A stretch of DNA of 64,000 nt from Actinomycetes bacterium (GCA_029782145.1 JAKOVH010000016.1:916001-980000), one strand, 5' to 3'; shown: positions 37,939 to 45,997, counted from the first letter of the stretch. Notes: a model not told the origin generated them from the letters alone. Made by a program: numbers and translations.

Positions 37939-38426
37939 CCGAGCACGCCGCCACCACCACGCCCGCCGCCGGTCTGCAGGCGAAGGTCCTCACCGTCTCC
38001 GACGGCGTGGTGGCCGGCACGCGCGACGACCGCTCCGGGCGGGCGCTCGTGGAGCGGCTCACCGCCGAGGGATTCGAGGTGGTCGACCACCGGGTCGTGG
38101 CCGACGGGCGTGACACGGTGGGGGAGGCCCTCGTCGAGATGGCCGAGGGCTACACCGGTCTGGTGGTCACCACCGGCGGCACCGGCTTCGGGCCGCGCGA
38201 CCTCACCCCCGAGGGCACCCGGGTGGTCCTCGACCGCGAGGCGCCGGGGCTGGCCGAGGCGATGCGCCTGGTCAACCCCCTCGGGCGGCTCTCCCGCGGG
38301 GTAGCGGGGACTCGTGGGAGCGCGCTCGTGCTCAACACGCCCGGCTCGACGTCGGGCGCGCTGGAGTGCCTCGAGGCCGTGCTCGACGTGGTGCCCCACG
38401 CCCTGCGCCTGCTCGCCGGCGACTGA
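37935..38426 (+). CDS. MogA/MoaB-family molybdenum cofactor protein
   Basis: A 163-residue molybdopterin-binding domain protein. The VLTVSDGVVAGTRDDRSGRAL start, VVTTGGTGFGPRDLTPEGT motif and LVLNTPGST segment match MogA/MoaB proteins, which adenylylate molybdopterin or bind it. No other molybdenum cofactor genes are in the window, so which of the two roles it has is open. ATG overlaps the rsmB stop by 4 nt. Confidence 0.88.
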   Translation: MTEHAATTTPAAGLQAKVLTVSDGVVAGTRDDRSGRALVERLTAEGFEVVDHRVVADGRDTVGEALVEMAEGYTGLVVTTGGTGFGPRDLTPEGTRVVLDREAPGLAEAMRLVNPLGRLSRGVAGTRGSALVLNTPGSTSGALECLEAVLDVVPHALRLLAGD

Positions 38427-38443
38427 TCCGGCGTCTGGCCCGC

Positions 38444-38547
38444 GCTCCGGAGGCAGATCCGCTGCCGGGAGCGGCAGATCTGCCTCAGGACCGGGCCGCC
38501 GGAGGGCTCCGGAGGCACAGCCGCTGCCGGGAGCGGCAGATCTGCCT
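38444..38547. repeat. tandem duplicated hairpin between mogA-like gene and ribD
   Basis: Two 42-nt units (38444-38485 and 38506-38547) are identical at 39 positions and lie 62 nt apart start to start. Each contains CCGCT/AGCGG arms around GCCGGG, and the first also pairs AGGCAGAT with ATCTGCCT, with a 3-nt bulge. No T-run follows. They may end the def-mogA transcript or form a structured element before ribD. No FMN riboswitch consensus is visible in this 188-nt gap. Confidence 0.7.
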
Positions 38548-38606
38548 GGGGAAGGCCAGGGCGTGGCTCGCACCAGGTCGCCGGAGGGACCACCGGTCGC
38601 GACCGG

Positions 38607-38612
38607 TACGAT
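38607..38612 (+). promoter_or_regulatory. -10 element of the riboflavin operon
   Basis: TACGAT is a strong -10 match. Six to eight nt downstream the frame of ribD has no ATG, GTG or TTG; an in-frame ATC lies 8 nt away at 38621, and TTG 38615 is only 2 nt away. Confidence 0.5.
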
Positions 38613-38614
38613 CG

Positions 38615-39640
38615 TTGCCCATCCCGACCACGGTCCCGGACGACGACGCCCGCATGGGCCAGGCCCTCGAGGCCGCCGCGACGTCTCGCCGACGGGTCGC
38701 GCCCCGGCCCTGGGTCGGCGCGGTGGTGGTCCCGGCCGGTGAGCCCGACCACCCCGGCTTCGTGGGCGCCACCGACGGCCGCACCGGCCCCCACGCCGAG
38801 GTGGTGGCGCTGGCCGCGGCCGGCGAGGCGGCCCGCGGCGGCACCCTCTACGTCACCCTCGAGCCGTGCTCGCACCACGGGCTCACGCCGCCCTGCGCCG
38901 ACGCCGTGGTCGAGGCCGGGCTGGCCCGGGTGGTCATCGCCCTCACCGACCCCGACCCCCAGGTGGCGGGCCGGGGCATCGACCGTCTCCGAGAGGCGGG
39001 CATCGAGGTGCACGTCGGGGTGGGCGCCGAGGCCGCCGGCGAGCAGCTGGCGCCCTACCTGCACCACCGGCGCACCGGACGGCCCTACGTCGTGATGAAG
39101 CTGGCCGCGACCCTCGACGGTCGCACCGCCGCGCCCGACGGCACGTCGCAGTGGATCACCGGCCCCGACGCTCGCCTCGACGCCCACCGCCTCCGGGCCG
39201 ACAGCGACGCCGTGCTCGTCGGGGCCGGCACCGTGCGGGTCGACGACCCCGCCCTCACGGTGCGCCTGCCCGACGGCGAGCGAGGGCCCGACGACACCGA
39301 GCCCCTGCGGGTGGTGCTGGGCCGGGCACCGGCCGGGGCGGCGGTGCACCCGTGCCTCGAGCTCGACGGCGACCTGCCGGCGATCCTCGACGAGCTCGGT
39401 GGCAAGGGCGTGCTGCAGCTCCTGGTGGAGGGGGGCGCCGGGGTCGCGCACGCCTTCCACCGCGCCGCACTGGTCGACCGCTACGTCGTCTACTTCGCCC
39501 CGGCGCTCTTCGGGGGCGACGACGCCCGCGGGCTGTTCGCCGGACCGGGCGCGCCCACGATCGACGAGCTGTGGCGAGGCCGAATTGTCAGCCTGCGCCG
39601 CCTGGGCGACGATCTGCGCGTCGATCTGGAGGGAAGCTGA
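38615..39640 (+). CDS. ribD: bifunctional diaminohydroxyphosphoribosylaminopyrimidine deaminase / reductase
   Basis: A two-domain riboflavin enzyme. The deaminase part has zinc ligands in HAEVVALAAAG and EPCSHHGLTPPCADA; the reductase part has KLAATLDGRTA, SQWITGP and LLVEGGAGVAHAF. The reductase domain lacks roughly 40 residues usually found between the RVVL strand and the LVEGG motif. The start is uncertain: TTG 38615 (341 residues) is listed because homologues have a short acidic stretch before the first helix (PDDDARMGQAL); ATC 38621 fits the promoter spacing, and ATG 38654 is the safest standard start (328 residues). Confidence 0.85.
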   Translation: MPIPTTVPDDDARMGQALEAAATSRRRVAPRPWVGAVVVPAGEPDHPGFVGATDGRTGPHAEVVALAAAGEAARGGTLYVTLEPCSHHGLTPPCADAVVEAGLARVVIALTDPDPQVAGRGIDRLREAGIEVHVGVGAEAAGEQLAPYLHHRRTGRPYVVMKLAATLDGRTAAPDGTSQWITGPDARLDAHRLRADSDAVLVGAGTVRVDDPALTVRLPDGERGPDDTEPLRVVLGRAPAGAAVHPCLELDGDLPAILDELGGKGVLQLLVEGGAGVAHAFHRAALVDRYVVYFAPALFGGDDARGLFAGPGAPTIDELWRGRIVSLRRLGDDLRVDLEGS

Positions 39641-39641
39641 C

Positions 39642-40289
39642 ATGTTCACCGGCATCGTCGAGGAGCTCGGGTCCGTCGTGGCCCGCGACGGCTCCCGGCT
39701 GCGCATCGCCGCCCGCACCGTGCTCGACGGCGCGACGATCGGCGACTCCACGGCCGTCAACGGGTGCTGCCTCACGGTGGTCGGCTTCGACGCCACCGAG
39801 GGCTGGTGGGACGCCGACGTCAGCGACGAGACCTACTCCCGCACGAACCTCGGCTCGCTCCAGCCGGGCGACCCGGTCAACCTCGAGCGGCCGGTCCGCC
39901 TCGAGGACCGCCTCGGCGGCCACCTCGTGCAGGGCCACGTCGACGGCGTGGGTGAGATCGTCACCCCCGTCCCCGACCTGCAGGTGCGCATGCCGGCGGC
40001 GCTGCTGCGGTACGTGGTCGAGAAGGGCTCGATCACCGTCGACGGCGTCTCCCTCACCGTCGTCGAGCCCCTGCCCGACGGCTTCACCGTGGCGGTCATC
40101 CCCCACACCGCGGCGGTCACCACGCTCGGCACCAAGGGGCCGGGCGCGCTGGTGAACCTCGAGGTCGACGTGATCGCCAAGTACGCCGAGCGCCTCCTCG
40201 AGGGCCAGCTCGCCGCCCTCGCCCCGCCGCCTCCCGCGGCGGTCGCCGCCCACGCCACCCCCTCGGCCCCCTCGGAGGAGGCCCGATGA
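39642..40289 (+). CDS. ribE: riboflavin synthase, alpha chain
   Basis: A 215-residue enzyme that dismutates two lumazines to riboflavin. It starts with MFTGIVEELG and has two tandem lumazine-binding barrels: VNGCCLTV and GGHLVQGHVDGVG in the first, ITVDGVSLTVVE in the second. The C-terminal about 20 residues are Ala/Pro-rich and extra. ATG 39642 lies 1 nt after the ribD stop; the end overlaps ribBA by 4 nt. Confidence 0.95.
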   Translation: MFTGIVEELGSVVARDGSRLRIAARTVLDGATIGDSTAVNGCCLTVVGFDATEGWWDADVSDETYSRTNLGSLQPGDPVNLERPVRLEDRLGGHLVQGHVDGVGEIVTPVPDLQVRMPAALLRYVVEKGSITVDGVSLTVVEPLPDGFTVAVIPHTAAVTTLGTKGPGALVNLEVDVIAKYAERLLEGQLAALAPPPPAAVAAHATPSAPSEEAR

Positions 40290-41533
40290 GCCCCCAGAGC
40301 CACACCCGTTCGGAGTACGCCGACCACTTCGCCACCATCCCGGAGGCCGTCGCGGCCGTCGGTCGGGGCGAGATCGTGGTGGTGGTCGACGACGAGGACC
40401 GCGAGAACGAAGGCGACCTCATCATGGCCGCCGAGGCCGCCACGCCCGAGAAGATCGCCTTCTTCGTGCGCCACACGTCGGGGGTGATCTGCACCCCGCT
40501 CACCGGCGAGCGCCTCGACGAGCTCGACATCCCGCTGATGGTCCGCGACAACACCGAGTCGCAGCGCACCGCGTTCACCTACAGCGTCGACTACCGCCAC
40601 GGCACCTCCACCGGCATCTCCGCCGCCGACCGGGCCGCCACCATCCAGGCCCTCATCGACCCGGCCACCCGCCCCGGCGACCTGGCCCGGCCCGGCCACA
40701 TCTTCCCGCTCCGCTACGCCGACGGAGGGGTGCTCAAGCGGGCCGGCCACACCGAGGCCGCCGTCGACCTGGCCCGCATGGCCGGGCTGTACCCGTCGGG
40801 CGTGCTGTGCGAGATCGTCAACGACGACGGCACCATGGCCCGGGTGCCCGACCTGGTGGAGTTCTGCAAGGAGCACGGGCTGCTGCTCATCTCCATCGCC
40901 GAGCTCATCCGCTACCGCCGCCAGAACGAGAAGCTGGTGAAGCGGGTGGCCGAGGCCCGCATCCCCACCGACTGGGGCGACTTCACCTGCTACGTCTACG
41001 AGTCGGTGCTCGACGGCGAGCAGCACGTGGCGCTGGTCAAGGGCGCCGTGCAGGGCGAGGACAACGTGCTGGTGCGGGTGCACTCGGAGTGCCTCACCGG
41101 CGACGTGTTCGGCTCGTTGCGCTGCGACTGCGGCATCCAGCTCGACCAGGCCATGCAGAAGATCGCCGAGGAGGGCCTCGGCGTGGTCGTCTACCTCCGC
41201 GGCCACGAAGGCCGCGGCATCGGCATCGGCCACAAGATCCGGGCCTACTCGCTGCAGGACCAGGGCCACGACACCGTCGAGGCCAACGTCGCCCTGGGCC
41301 TGCCCGTCGACAGCCGCGAGTACGGCATCGGCGCCCAGATCCTGGTCGACCTGGGCATCACCACCATGCGCTACATGACCAACAACCCGTCCAAGTACGG
41401 CGGCCTCGAGGGCTTCGGCCTCGACATCGTCGAGCGGGTGCCGCTCGAGTCGGCGCCGAACCCCGAGAACATCGCCTACCTGCGCACCAAGCGCGAGAAG
41501 ATGGGCCACCTCCTCGAAGGCCTCGACGACTGA
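40286..41533 (+). CDS. ribBA: bifunctional DHBP synthase / GTP cyclohydrolase II
   Basis: A 415-residue fusion catalysing both entry steps to riboflavin. The RibB half has DDEDRENEGDLIMAAE and RHGTSTGISAADRA. The RibA half, from about residue 215, has the zinc Cys cluster in GDVFGSLRCDCGIQL and the YLRGHEGRGIG active-site motif. ATG overlaps ribE; the TGA shares its last base with the ribH ATG. Confidence 0.97.
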   Translation: MSPQSHTRSEYADHFATIPEAVAAVGRGEIVVVVDDEDRENEGDLIMAAEAATPEKIAFFVRHTSGVICTPLTGERLDELDIPLMVRDNTESQRTAFTYSVDYRHGTSTGISAADRAATIQALIDPATRPGDLARPGHIFPLRYADGGVLKRAGHTEAAVDLARMAGLYPSGVLCEIVNDDGTMARVPDLVEFCKEHGLLLISIAELIRYRRQNEKLVKRVAEARIPTDWGDFTCYVYESVLDGEQHVALVKGAVQGEDNVLVRVHSECLTGDVFGSLRCDCGIQLDQAMQKIAEEGLGVVVYLRGHEGRGIGIGHKIRAYSLQDQGHDTVEANVALGLPVDSREYGIGAQILVDLGITTMRYMTNNPSKYGGLEGFGLDIVERVPLESAPNPENIAYLRTKREKMGHLLEGLDD

Positions 41534-42027
41534 TGTCCACCAACTTCCGTGCCGCCAGCTCGGTCGCCGGCGACGTCGACGGCAGCGGCGTGCGCGTCGG
41601 CATCGTCTGCGGCCGCTTCAACGACCACATCACCACCCGCCTCCTCGAGGGCGCCGGCAACGCCCTGGCCGTGCACGGCGTGGCCGAGGCCGACGTCACC
41701 GTCGTATGGGTGCCTGGTGCCTACGAGATCCCCATGGCGGCCAAGTCGCTCATCGCCAACGGCCACGTCGACGCCGTGGTGTGCCTCGGCGCCGTCATCC
41801 GGGGCGAGACGTCGCACTACGACTTCGTGGCGGGGGAGTGCGCCCGGGGCATCCAGGACGTGCAGCTCTCCACCGGCGTGCCGGTGGTGTTCGGGGTGCT
41901 CACCACCGAGAACCTCGAGCAGGCGCTGGCCCGGTCGTCCGAGGAGGACAACAAGGGCGAGGAGTCGGTGAAGACGGCCCTCGAGATGGTGAACCTGCTC
42001 CGGAAGCTCTCCGCCGGCCGATCCTGA
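41533..42027 (+). CDS. ribH: 6,7-dimethyl-8-ribityllumazine synthase
   Basis: A 164-residue lumazine synthase, which assembles into pentameric or 60-meric shells. Substrate-binding motifs CGRFND, VWVPGAYEIP and GAVIRGETSHYDFVAGECARGI are present. Last gene of the riboflavin operon, giving with ribD, ribE and ribBA all enzymes from GTP to riboflavin apart from the phosphatase. Confidence 0.96.
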   Translation: MSTNFRAASSVAGDVDGSGVRVGIVCGRFNDHITTRLLEGAGNALAVHGVAEADVTVVWVPGAYEIPMAAKSLIANGHVDAVVCLGAVIRGETSHYDFVAGECARGIQDVQLSTGVPVVFGVLTTENLEQALARSSEEDNKGEESVKTALEMVNLLRKLSAGRS

Positions 42028-42083
42028 GCCGGCTCACCAACGGCAGAGGCAGGACCGGCCTGGCCCGACGAGGTGAGCCGGCT
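42027..42083. terminator. 12-bp inverted repeat between ribH and the VIT gene
   Basis: AGCCGGCTCACC (42027-42038) and GGTGAGCCGGCT (42072-42083) are exact reverse complements around a 33-nt gap containing a further GGACCGGCCTGG pairing. The right arm touches the stop codon of the minus-strand gene. A two-way terminator for converging genes is likely; no T-run. Confidence 0.55.
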
Positions 42084-42792
42084 AACCGCCGACGGCGGTG
42101 CCGAACAGCTTCCCGATCAGCATGGTCACCACCATGGCGGCCACCCCGCCCAGGACGACCCGTGCCGTCGGGCGCGCCGGCTTGGCTCCTCCGAGCGCCG
42201 CCCCGGTGATCCCGAGGATCACCAGGGCCACCGCAGCGACGAGCAGGGTGGCCACGATGCGGGCGCCGGTCGACGCCGAGTCGGGGACGGCCGCGGCGGC
42301 GAGCAGCGGCAGCGCCGCACCGACGGCGAACGAGAGCGTGGAGGAGCCCGCCGCCTGCAGCGGCCGGGCCATGGTGGTCTCGGTGATGCCGAGCTCCTCG
42401 GTGAGGTGGGTGCCGAGGGCGTCGTGCTCGGTGAGCTCCAGCGCCACCCGGCGGGCGAGCTCGTGGCTGAGGCCCTTCTCCTGGTAGATCGCCGTGAGCT
42501 CGGCCAGCTCCCGCTCGGGGACGTTGGCCAGCTCCCACTGCTCCTTGGCGATGTCGGCCCGTTCGGAGTCGCGCTGGGAGCTCACCGACACGTACTCGCC
42601 GAGGCCCATCGACAAGGCGCCGGACGTGAGCCCGGCCATGCCCGCCACCAGCACGGCGCTGCGGCTGGCGTCGGCGGCGGCCACGCCGAGGATCAGCGCG
42701 GCGGTCGAGATGATGCCGTCGTTGGCGCCCAGCACCGTCGCCCGGAGCCAGCCGGCACGGTGGCTGAGGTGGCGTTCCTTGTGGGGCGGCAT
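42082..42792 (-). CDS. VIT1/CCC1-family iron/manganese transporter
   Basis: A 236-residue membrane protein. The conserved first helix NDGIISTAALILGVAAA and second GLTSGALSMGLGEYVSVSSQRDSE are typical of VIT1/CCC1 proteins, followed by a cytoplasmic helical segment rich in Glu and two or three more membrane helices near residues 150-225. Plant and yeast members move Fe2+ or Mn2+; the substrate here is inferred only. ATG 42792 is preceded by TAGGAT at 7 nt. Divergent from hisG. Confidence 0.88.
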   Translation of the reverse strand: MPPHKERHLSHRAGWLRATVLGANDGIISTAALILGVAAADASRSAVLVAGMAGLTSGALSMGLGEYVSVSSQRDSERADIAKEQWELANVPERELAELTAIYQEKGLSHELARRVALELTEHDALGTHLTEELGITETTMARPLQAAGSSTLSFAVGAALPLLAAAAVPDSASTGARIVATLLVAAVALVILGITGAALGGAKPARPTARVVLGGVAAMVVTMLIGKLFGTAVGG

Positions 42793-42799
42793 GGTCGGG

Positions 42800-42859
42800 A
42801 TCCTACGGCCCGTCCTCGGCGGAACCGGCTTCGGAGGCCTTCCCGGCAGGCGGTAGGTT
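42800..42859. promoter_or_regulatory. divergent leaderless-type promoters of the VIT gene and hisG
   Basis: On the minus strand TAGGAT (42805-42800) lies 7 nt before the VIT ATG at 42792. On the plus strand TAGGTT (42854-42859) lies 7 nt before the hisG ATG at 42867. Neither gene has a ribosome binding site. The 48 nt between the hexamers leave room for both -35 regions. Confidence 0.55.
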
Positions 42860-42866
42860 GGCCGAC

Positions 42867-43742
42867 ATGTTGAAGCTCGTCCTTCCCAAGGGCTCCCTCG
42901 AGAAGGCCACCCTCGAGCTGTTCGAGGCGGCCGACCTCAAGGTCTCGCGCGACTCCGCGGTGCAGTACAAGGCGACCATCGACGACCCGCGCGTGGGCGA
43001 GGTGCGGATCCTGCGCCCCCAGGAGATCCCCCAGTACGTCGCCGACGGCCTGTTCGACCTCGGCATCACCGGTCGTGACTGGGTCGAGGAGACCTCCAGC
43101 AAGGTCGAGTCGCTGGGAGAGCTCAGGTACTCCAAGGCCACCACCAACCCGGTGCGCATCGTGGTCGGCGTGCCCCAGGACTCGCCCGTCGAGAGCGTGG
43201 CCGACCTGCCCCACGGCGTGAAGGTGTCGAGCGAGTACCCCGAGCTCACCCGCCGCTTCTTCGCCGACAAGGGCATCGAGGCCGACATCCGCCTCTCCTA
43301 CGGCGCCACCGAGGCCAAGGTCCCGGACATCGTCGACTGCATCGTCGACATCACCGAGACGGGCCGGGCCCTGCGCGCCGCCGGGCTCAAGATCATCGAC
43401 ACCATCCTGGTGTCCTACACCGAGCTGGTCGCCAACCCGGTCTCGTGGGCCGACCCCGAGAAGGCCCACGCCATGCGCCAGCTGCGCACCCTCCTCGAGG
43501 GCGTGCTCGAGGCCCGGGGCAAGGTGCTGGTGAAGCTGAACATCCCTGCCGACCGCCTCGGGGCCGTCATCGAGATCCTCCCGTCGATGAAGTCCCCGAC
43601 GGTGAACGAGCTCTACGGAGGCGCCGGCTACGCGGTCGAGACGGTGGTCGAGAAGCGCCAGATCAACGTGCTCATCCCGGCGCTGTCCGACGCGGGCGCC
43701 ACCGACATCATTGAGCTGCCGATCTCCAAGATCGTCCACTGA
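42867..43742 (+). CDS. hisG: ATP phosphoribosyltransferase, long form
   Basis: A 291-residue enzyme for the first step of histidine synthesis. The catalytic part starts MLKLVLPKGSLEKAT and includes DLGITGRDWVEE and the PRPP loop DCIVDITETGRALRAAGL. The length and the C-terminal PSMKSPTVNELYG region show the long HisG form with an ACT-like domain that senses histidine. It stands apart from other his genes, and hisE, its usual actinobacterial neighbour, is absent. Confidence 0.95.
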   Translation: MLKLVLPKGSLEKATLELFEAADLKVSRDSAVQYKATIDDPRVGEVRILRPQEIPQYVADGLFDLGITGRDWVEETSSKVESLGELRYSKATTNPVRIVVGVPQDSPVESVADLPHGVKVSSEYPELTRRFFADKGIEADIRLSYGATEAKVPDIVDCIVDITETGRALRAAGLKIIDTILVSYTELVANPVSWADPEKAHAMRQLRTLLEGVLEARGKVLVKLNIPADRLGAVIEILPSMKSPTVNELYGGAGYAVETVVEKRQINVLIPALSDAGATDIIELPISKIVH

Positions 43743-43747
43743 GCACG

Positions 43748-43987
43748 GTGACCGACGCCGGCGTGCCCCTCGCCGCCCAGCGCGGCTCGGTGGTCGAGTT
43801 CGACGACCCCCGCGGCCTGGGGGTCGTGCGATCCGACGCTGGCGTCGACTACACGTTCCACTGCACAGCCATCGCCGACGGCACCCGCACGGTGGAGGTG
43901 GGGGCGGTGGTGGCCTTCTCGGTGGCGCCCGGACGGCTCGGCCGGTGGGAAGCCGTCGACATCCGTCCCTCGCCGGCCGAGGCCTGA
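43748..43987 (+). CDS. small degenerate cold-shock-domain protein
   Basis: A 79-residue single-domain protein. RGSVVEFDDPRGLGVVRSD followed by VDYTFHCTAIADGTRTVEVG and VVAFSVAPG matches the cold-shock beta-barrel, but the RNA-binding RNP1 motif is RGLGVV instead of KGFGFI and RNP2 is YTFHCT instead of VFVHFS. Nucleic acid binding is therefore uncertain. GTG 43748 lies 5 nt after hisG and the ABC transporter gene follows 4 nt after it, so all four genes are probably co-transcribed. Confidence 0.72.
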   Translation: MTDAGVPLAAQRGSVVEFDDPRGLGVVRSDAGVDYTFHCTAIADGTRTVEVGAVVAFSVAPGRLGRWEAVDIRPSPAEA

Positions 43988-43991
43988 CCCG

Positions 43992-44927
43992 GTGCCGGCC
44001 GGGTCGCAGGCCGCGTTCGCCATCGAGGCCGAGCGCCTCACCGTGAGCTACCGCCACGCCCGAGGGGTGGTCGAGCTCGACCTCGAGGTGCCGACCGGCG
44101 AGGTGTTCGGCTTCCTCGGCCCCAACGGCGCGGGCAAGACCACCACCATCCGCACGCTGCTCGACCTGCTGCGGCCCAGCTCGGGGCGGGTGTCCGTGCT
44201 GGGTCTCGACAGCCACCGCGACTCGCTCGAGGTCCGGGCCCGCACCGGGTACCTGCCTGGCGACCTCACCCTGCCCGAGCGCCTCACCGGGCGCGAGGTC
44301 CTCGACTGGTCGGCGTCGCTGCGGCCCCGCACCCCGCCCCGCCGGCGCGACGAGCTCGTCGAGCGCTTCGAGGTCGAGCTGCACCGCCCGGTGCGCCAGC
44401 TGTCGCGGGGGAACCGCCAGAAGCTCGGCATCGTGCTCGCCTTCCAGCACGACCCCGAGCTGGTCGTCCTCGACGAGCCCACGTCCGGCCTCGACCCGCT
44501 CATGCAGGACGAGTTCCAGCGGCTGCTGCGCGACCAGGTGGCGGCCGGGCGCAGCGTGTTCCTGTCGTCGCACTCACTCGACGAGGTGCAGCACGTCGCC
44601 GACCGGGTGGGCATCGTGCGCGAGGGGCGGCTGGTCACGGTGGAGACGGTCGAGGCGCTGCGCGAGCGGGGGCTGCGCCGGGTCACGGCCACGGTGGCCC
44701 GTGGCCAGGGCGAGCGGGCCGAGGCCGTGCTGACCCCTCTGGAGGGGGTCACCGAGCTGCGGCGCGACGGCGACGTGGTGGCCTTCGCCGTGGGCGGGTC
44801 GTTCGCACCGGTCGTGGAGGCCCTGGCCGGTGTCGAGGTGCTCGACCTGCTCAGCCGTTCGGCCGACCTCGACGAGGTGTTCCTCGCCATGTACCGGGGC
44901 GACGCCGAGGGGGAGGCGGGCCGGTGA
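43992..44927 (+). CDS. ABC transporter ATP-binding protein
   Basis: A 311-residue ATPase of the ABC-2 exporter type. Walker A is GPNGAGKTTT, Walker B LVVLDEPTSGLDP and the H-loop SSHSLDEV. The signature is LSRGNRQ rather than LSGGQ, common in this subgroup. After residue 215 comes a C-terminal domain of about 90 residues as in daunorubicin- or sodium-efflux-type ATPases. Its stop overlaps the permease gene by 4 nt. Substrate unknown. Confidence 0.9.
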   Translation: MPAGSQAAFAIEAERLTVSYRHARGVVELDLEVPTGEVFGFLGPNGAGKTTTIRTLLDLLRPSSGRVSVLGLDSHRDSLEVRARTGYLPGDLTLPERLTGREVLDWSASLRPRTPPRRRDELVERFEVELHRPVRQLSRGNRQKLGIVLAFQHDPELVVLDEPTSGLDPLMQDEFQRLLRDQVAAGRSVFLSSHSLDEVQHVADRVGIVREGRLVTVETVEALRERGLRRVTATVARGQGERAEAVLTPLEGVTELRRDGDVVAFAVGGSFAPVVEALAGVEVLDLLSRSADLDEVFLAMYRGDAEGEAGR

Positions 44928-45724
44928 CGCTGGCCGTGCTCTCCCGGGCCCTGCGCGACCGAGCCCGTTCGCTGCTGTGGTGGTCGGTGGGGGTCGCCGC
45001 CTACGTCGTGCTGATCGTGTCCGTCTTCCCCACGGTCCGCGACACCTCGGGCATGCAGGAGCTGCTCCAGCAGTACCCCAAGAGCGTCCTGGCCATGATG
45101 GGCGTCGCCGACATCGACATGACCTCCGGGGCCGGGTTCATGGCCGCCGAGCTGTTCGGGTTCGTGCTGCCCCTCTTCGTCCTGGTGCTGACGCTGGGCA
45201 CCGGGGCCAACGCCGTCGGGGGAGCCGAGGACCGCGGCACCCTCGACCTGCTGCTGTCCCATCCCGTGAGCCGGCGAACGGTCCTGGTGCAGAACGCCGT
45301 GGTGGTGGCGCTGGAGGCGCTGTGCCTGGGCGGGGTGGTGCTGGTCACGCTGGCGGTCGCCGGGCCGATCGTCGAGCTGCACCTGTCGACCGCCAACCTC
45401 CTGGGCGCTGTCCTGGGCGTGGTGCTGTTGGGCGTGCTGCTCGGCTGGGTCGCGCTGGTCGTGGGCGCCGCCACCGGCTCACGGGCCGCCGCCCTCGGCT
45501 CGGCCAGCGCCTTCGCCGCCCTGTCGTACCTCGGGAGCACCCTGCCCGAGCTGGTCGAGGGCCTGCGGCCCGTGCGGTGGCTGTCGCCGTTCTGGTACGC
45601 CACGTCGGGCAGCCCGCTCGCCCTGGGCTTCACCTGGTGGCACGCCCTGGTGCTGCTCGGCGCGTCGGCGGTGGTGCTCGTCGTCGGCGTGGTGCTGTTC
45701 GACCGCCGCGACCTCGCCCGGTAG
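44924..45724 (+). CDS. ABC-2 type transporter permease
   Basis: A 266-residue membrane protein with six hydrophobic segments, starting with LWWSVGVAAYVVLIVSVFPTV and ending with VLLGASAVVLVVGVVLFDRRDL. EDRGTLDLLLSHPVSRRTVL is the cytoplasmic motif typical of ABC-2 permeases. Forms an exporter with the ATPase just upstream, to which it is translationally coupled (GTG overlap). No substrate gene is nearby. Confidence 0.87.
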   Translation: MTLAVLSRALRDRARSLLWWSVGVAAYVVLIVSVFPTVRDTSGMQELLQQYPKSVLAMMGVADIDMTSGAGFMAAELFGFVLPLFVLVLTLGTGANAVGGAEDRGTLDLLLSHPVSRRTVLVQNAVVVALEALCLGGVVLVTLAVAGPIVELHLSTANLLGAVLGVVLLGVLLGWVALVVGAATGSRAAALGSASAFAALSYLGSTLPELVEGLRPVRWLSPFWYATSGSPLALGFTWWHALVLLGASAVVLVVGVVLFDRRDLAR

Positions 45725-45819
45725 GGGCCGTCGCTCCGCCCCGCCCGGCGGACCTTCCGCTGCCCGTGCCCCGGCGCCGCGCCCGGACCGAGCCCTAGGC
45801 TGCCCCGATCGCGGCCCCC

Positions 45820-45945
45820 GTGCCGAGCTGGCCCGCCGACCAGGTCGACGCGCTCATCGTCTACTCGTTCGGCGACCGCATCGACCCGGTGTCGGGCCTG
45901 GGCCCGGTGTCGCTCTCGCAGACGCTGCTCGCCCAGCGCGGCTGA
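45820..45945 (+). CDS. possible small protein or gene remnant
   Basis: An open frame of 41 codons from GTG 45820. TAGGCT (45796-45801) looks like a -10 element, and 6 nt after it an in-frame ATC (45808) would give a 45-residue product. The peptide contains VDALIVYSFGDRIDPVSG and ends LLAQRG. I do not recognise it; it could be a small gene or the start of a lost larger one. It sits in a 273-nt gap between the ABC permease and the converging DUF1844-like gene; the rest of that gap shows nothing else. Confidence 0.3.
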   Translation: MPSWPADQVDALIVYSFGDRIDPVSGLGPVSLSQTLLAQRG

Positions 45946-45997
45946 GCGCCCTTCACGACCCGGCGGGGGAGGCGTCGCCCGCCGCGCCGCCCGGGCC

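Noticed and set aside
38427..38606. FMN riboswitch upstream of ribD
   Set aside because: None of the conserved RFN junction sequences is visible; only duplicated hairpins are present.
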